Shown piece after piece: positions 5,496 to 5,901 of a DNA stretch of 5,901 nucleotides (position 1 is the first letter of the stretch; every line of letters starts with the position of its first letter). The translations under genes were made by a program, and so were the position numbers. Under the pieces are notes generated by a model. It worked only from the letters and a program-made list of their open reading frames with translations, did no database searches and was not told the origin of the DNA. Source of the stretch: Candidatus Collierbacteria bacterium CG_4_9_14_3_um_filter_43_16 (lineage in GTDB: Bacteria; Patescibacteriota; Microgenomatia; UBA1400; MFAQ01). The stretch spans positions 1 through 5,901 of the forward strand of contig PFUC01000011.1 in NCBI GenBank assembly GCA_002789895.1, written 5' to 3'.

Positions 5496-5841
5496 GGATG
5501 CATTCTTTTAACAAATAGCTGATGACACCCTCGAGATCATTCTCTGACTGAACGTTCTCGTTTATATAGAGCATCGTCCGAAGAGATAGCCATGAGGCAA
5601 CCACCTCATCATCCTGACCATTCAATACCAGATCGCGTCTGACTGCGGATGGGAAGGTCGCCATAAAGACTCGGATGATGGCCATAACGGTTGTGTCTGG
5701 TTGGCAGTAATAATGTGCCAACACAATTATTGCCAAAACCTCGTCCCGTGTGTAGCTGATGTGCGAGGGCATTACGTCCAGAACAGTGTCACACCCCCAG
5801 GCCTTCAACATCTTCATGAAGTCACGTGCTTTTTTAAGCAT
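5482..5841 (-). CDS. Small helical protein of unknown function
   Basis: I do not recognise this 119-residue protein. It starts MLKKARDFMKMLKAWG. AAAAGGAGG (5855-5847) five bases before the ATG at 5841 selects that start over the upstream ATG at 5868 and TTG at 5880. There is no signal peptide or clear membrane span. Residues 33-64 (DEVLAIIVLAHYY...VMAIIRVFM) and 104-113 are probably amphipathic or buried helices, and the tail is rich in Asn, Asp, Glu and Gln. There are three cysteines (17, 46, 113) but no metal-binding spacing. It has its own near-consensus promoter, strong Shine-Dalgarno and intrinsic terminator, so it is a self-contained, probably well-expressed monocistronic unit. This contrasts with the leaderless-looking genes beside it. 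The start-to-terminator organisation supports a real gene; possible horizontal acquisition is only inference. Confidence 0.78.
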   Translation of the reverse strand: MLKKARDFMKMLKAWGCDTVLDVMPSHISYTRDEVLAIIVLAHYYCQPDTTVMAIIRVFMATFPSAVRRDLVLNGQDDEVVASWLSLRTMLYINENVQSENDLEGVISYLLKECIQTSQ

Positions 5842-5846
5842 GCCAG

Positions 5847-5855
5847 CCTCCTTTT
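5847..5855 (-). promoter_or_regulatory. Strong Shine-Dalgarno of the small 3'-edge gene
   Basis: AAAAGGAGG on the minus strand sits five bases before the ATG at 5841 and fixes the start codon, excluding the in-frame ATG at 5868. Confidence 0.85.
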
Positions 5856-5868
5856 GAGAATATCTCAT

Positions 5869-5897
5869 AATATACACCAAAACACCGAAATTGTCAA
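5869..5897 (-). promoter_or_regulatory. Near-consensus sigma-70 type promoter
   Basis: On the minus strand a perfect -35 TTGACA (5897-5892) is separated by 17 nt from TATATT (5874-5869; 5 of 6 matches). Transcription would start near 5862, giving a ~20-nt leader that contains the Shine-Dalgarno. It is the strongest promoter visible in the window. Confidence 0.8.
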
Positions 5898-5901
5898 TCT
5901 T

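Overview
The window reads as chromosomal DNA from a small-genome bacterium, most likely a member of the Patescibacteria/CPR (Microgenomates-like). This is inferred from the style of the RmuC, UvrD-nuclease, TrpR-like and small membrane proteins, from the short intergenic gaps, and from many small hairpin repeats. No rRNA or marker gene is present to prove it. TGA is used as a stop and never read through, so the recoded Gracilibacteria/SR1 code does not apply.

Layout, left to right. Minus strand, 1-216: the C-terminal part of a TrpR-like helix-turn-helix protein that runs off the left edge and seems to have lost its N-terminal half at a hairpin repeat (234-280). Minus strand, 213-632: a four-helix membrane protein of unknown function, whose last ~21 residues are encoded by that repeat. 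633-806: a divergent intergenic region packed with two more hairpin repeats. Plus strand, 807-1790: an RmuC-family protein. Minus strand, 1793-4813: a large UvrD-type helicase fused to a RecB/AddB-type nuclease with a four-cysteine (4Fe-4S) signature. Its stop lies only 2 nt from the rmuC stop. Plus strand, 4850-5449: an AlkA-like HhH-GPD DNA glycosylase, divergent from the helicase across a 36-nt gap. Minus strand, 5482-5841: a small helical protein of unknown function with its own near-consensus promoter, strong Shine-Dalgarno and intrinsic terminator.

The three central genes form a loose DNA-maintenance neighbourhood: RmuC (limits rearrangements, probable nuclease fold), a single-chain helicase-nuclease (end processing or recombination) and an alkyl-base glycosylase (base excision repair). 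They are not one operon: the strands alternate +, -, +.

Two expression styles coexist. rmuC, the helicase gene and alkA have no Shine-Dalgarno, and -10-like hexamers lie 5-11 nt before the ATG, suggesting leaderless or nearly leaderless mRNAs. The membrane-protein gene and the terminal small gene have strong Shine-Dalgarno sites.

I see no new defence or mobile system. The most interesting signal is the activity of small palindromic repeats. One appears inserted in frame in the helicase-nuclease gene, one apparently gave the membrane protein a new C-terminus and coincides with truncation of the trpR-like gene, and two sit where they can supply translation or promoter signals to the divergent genes.
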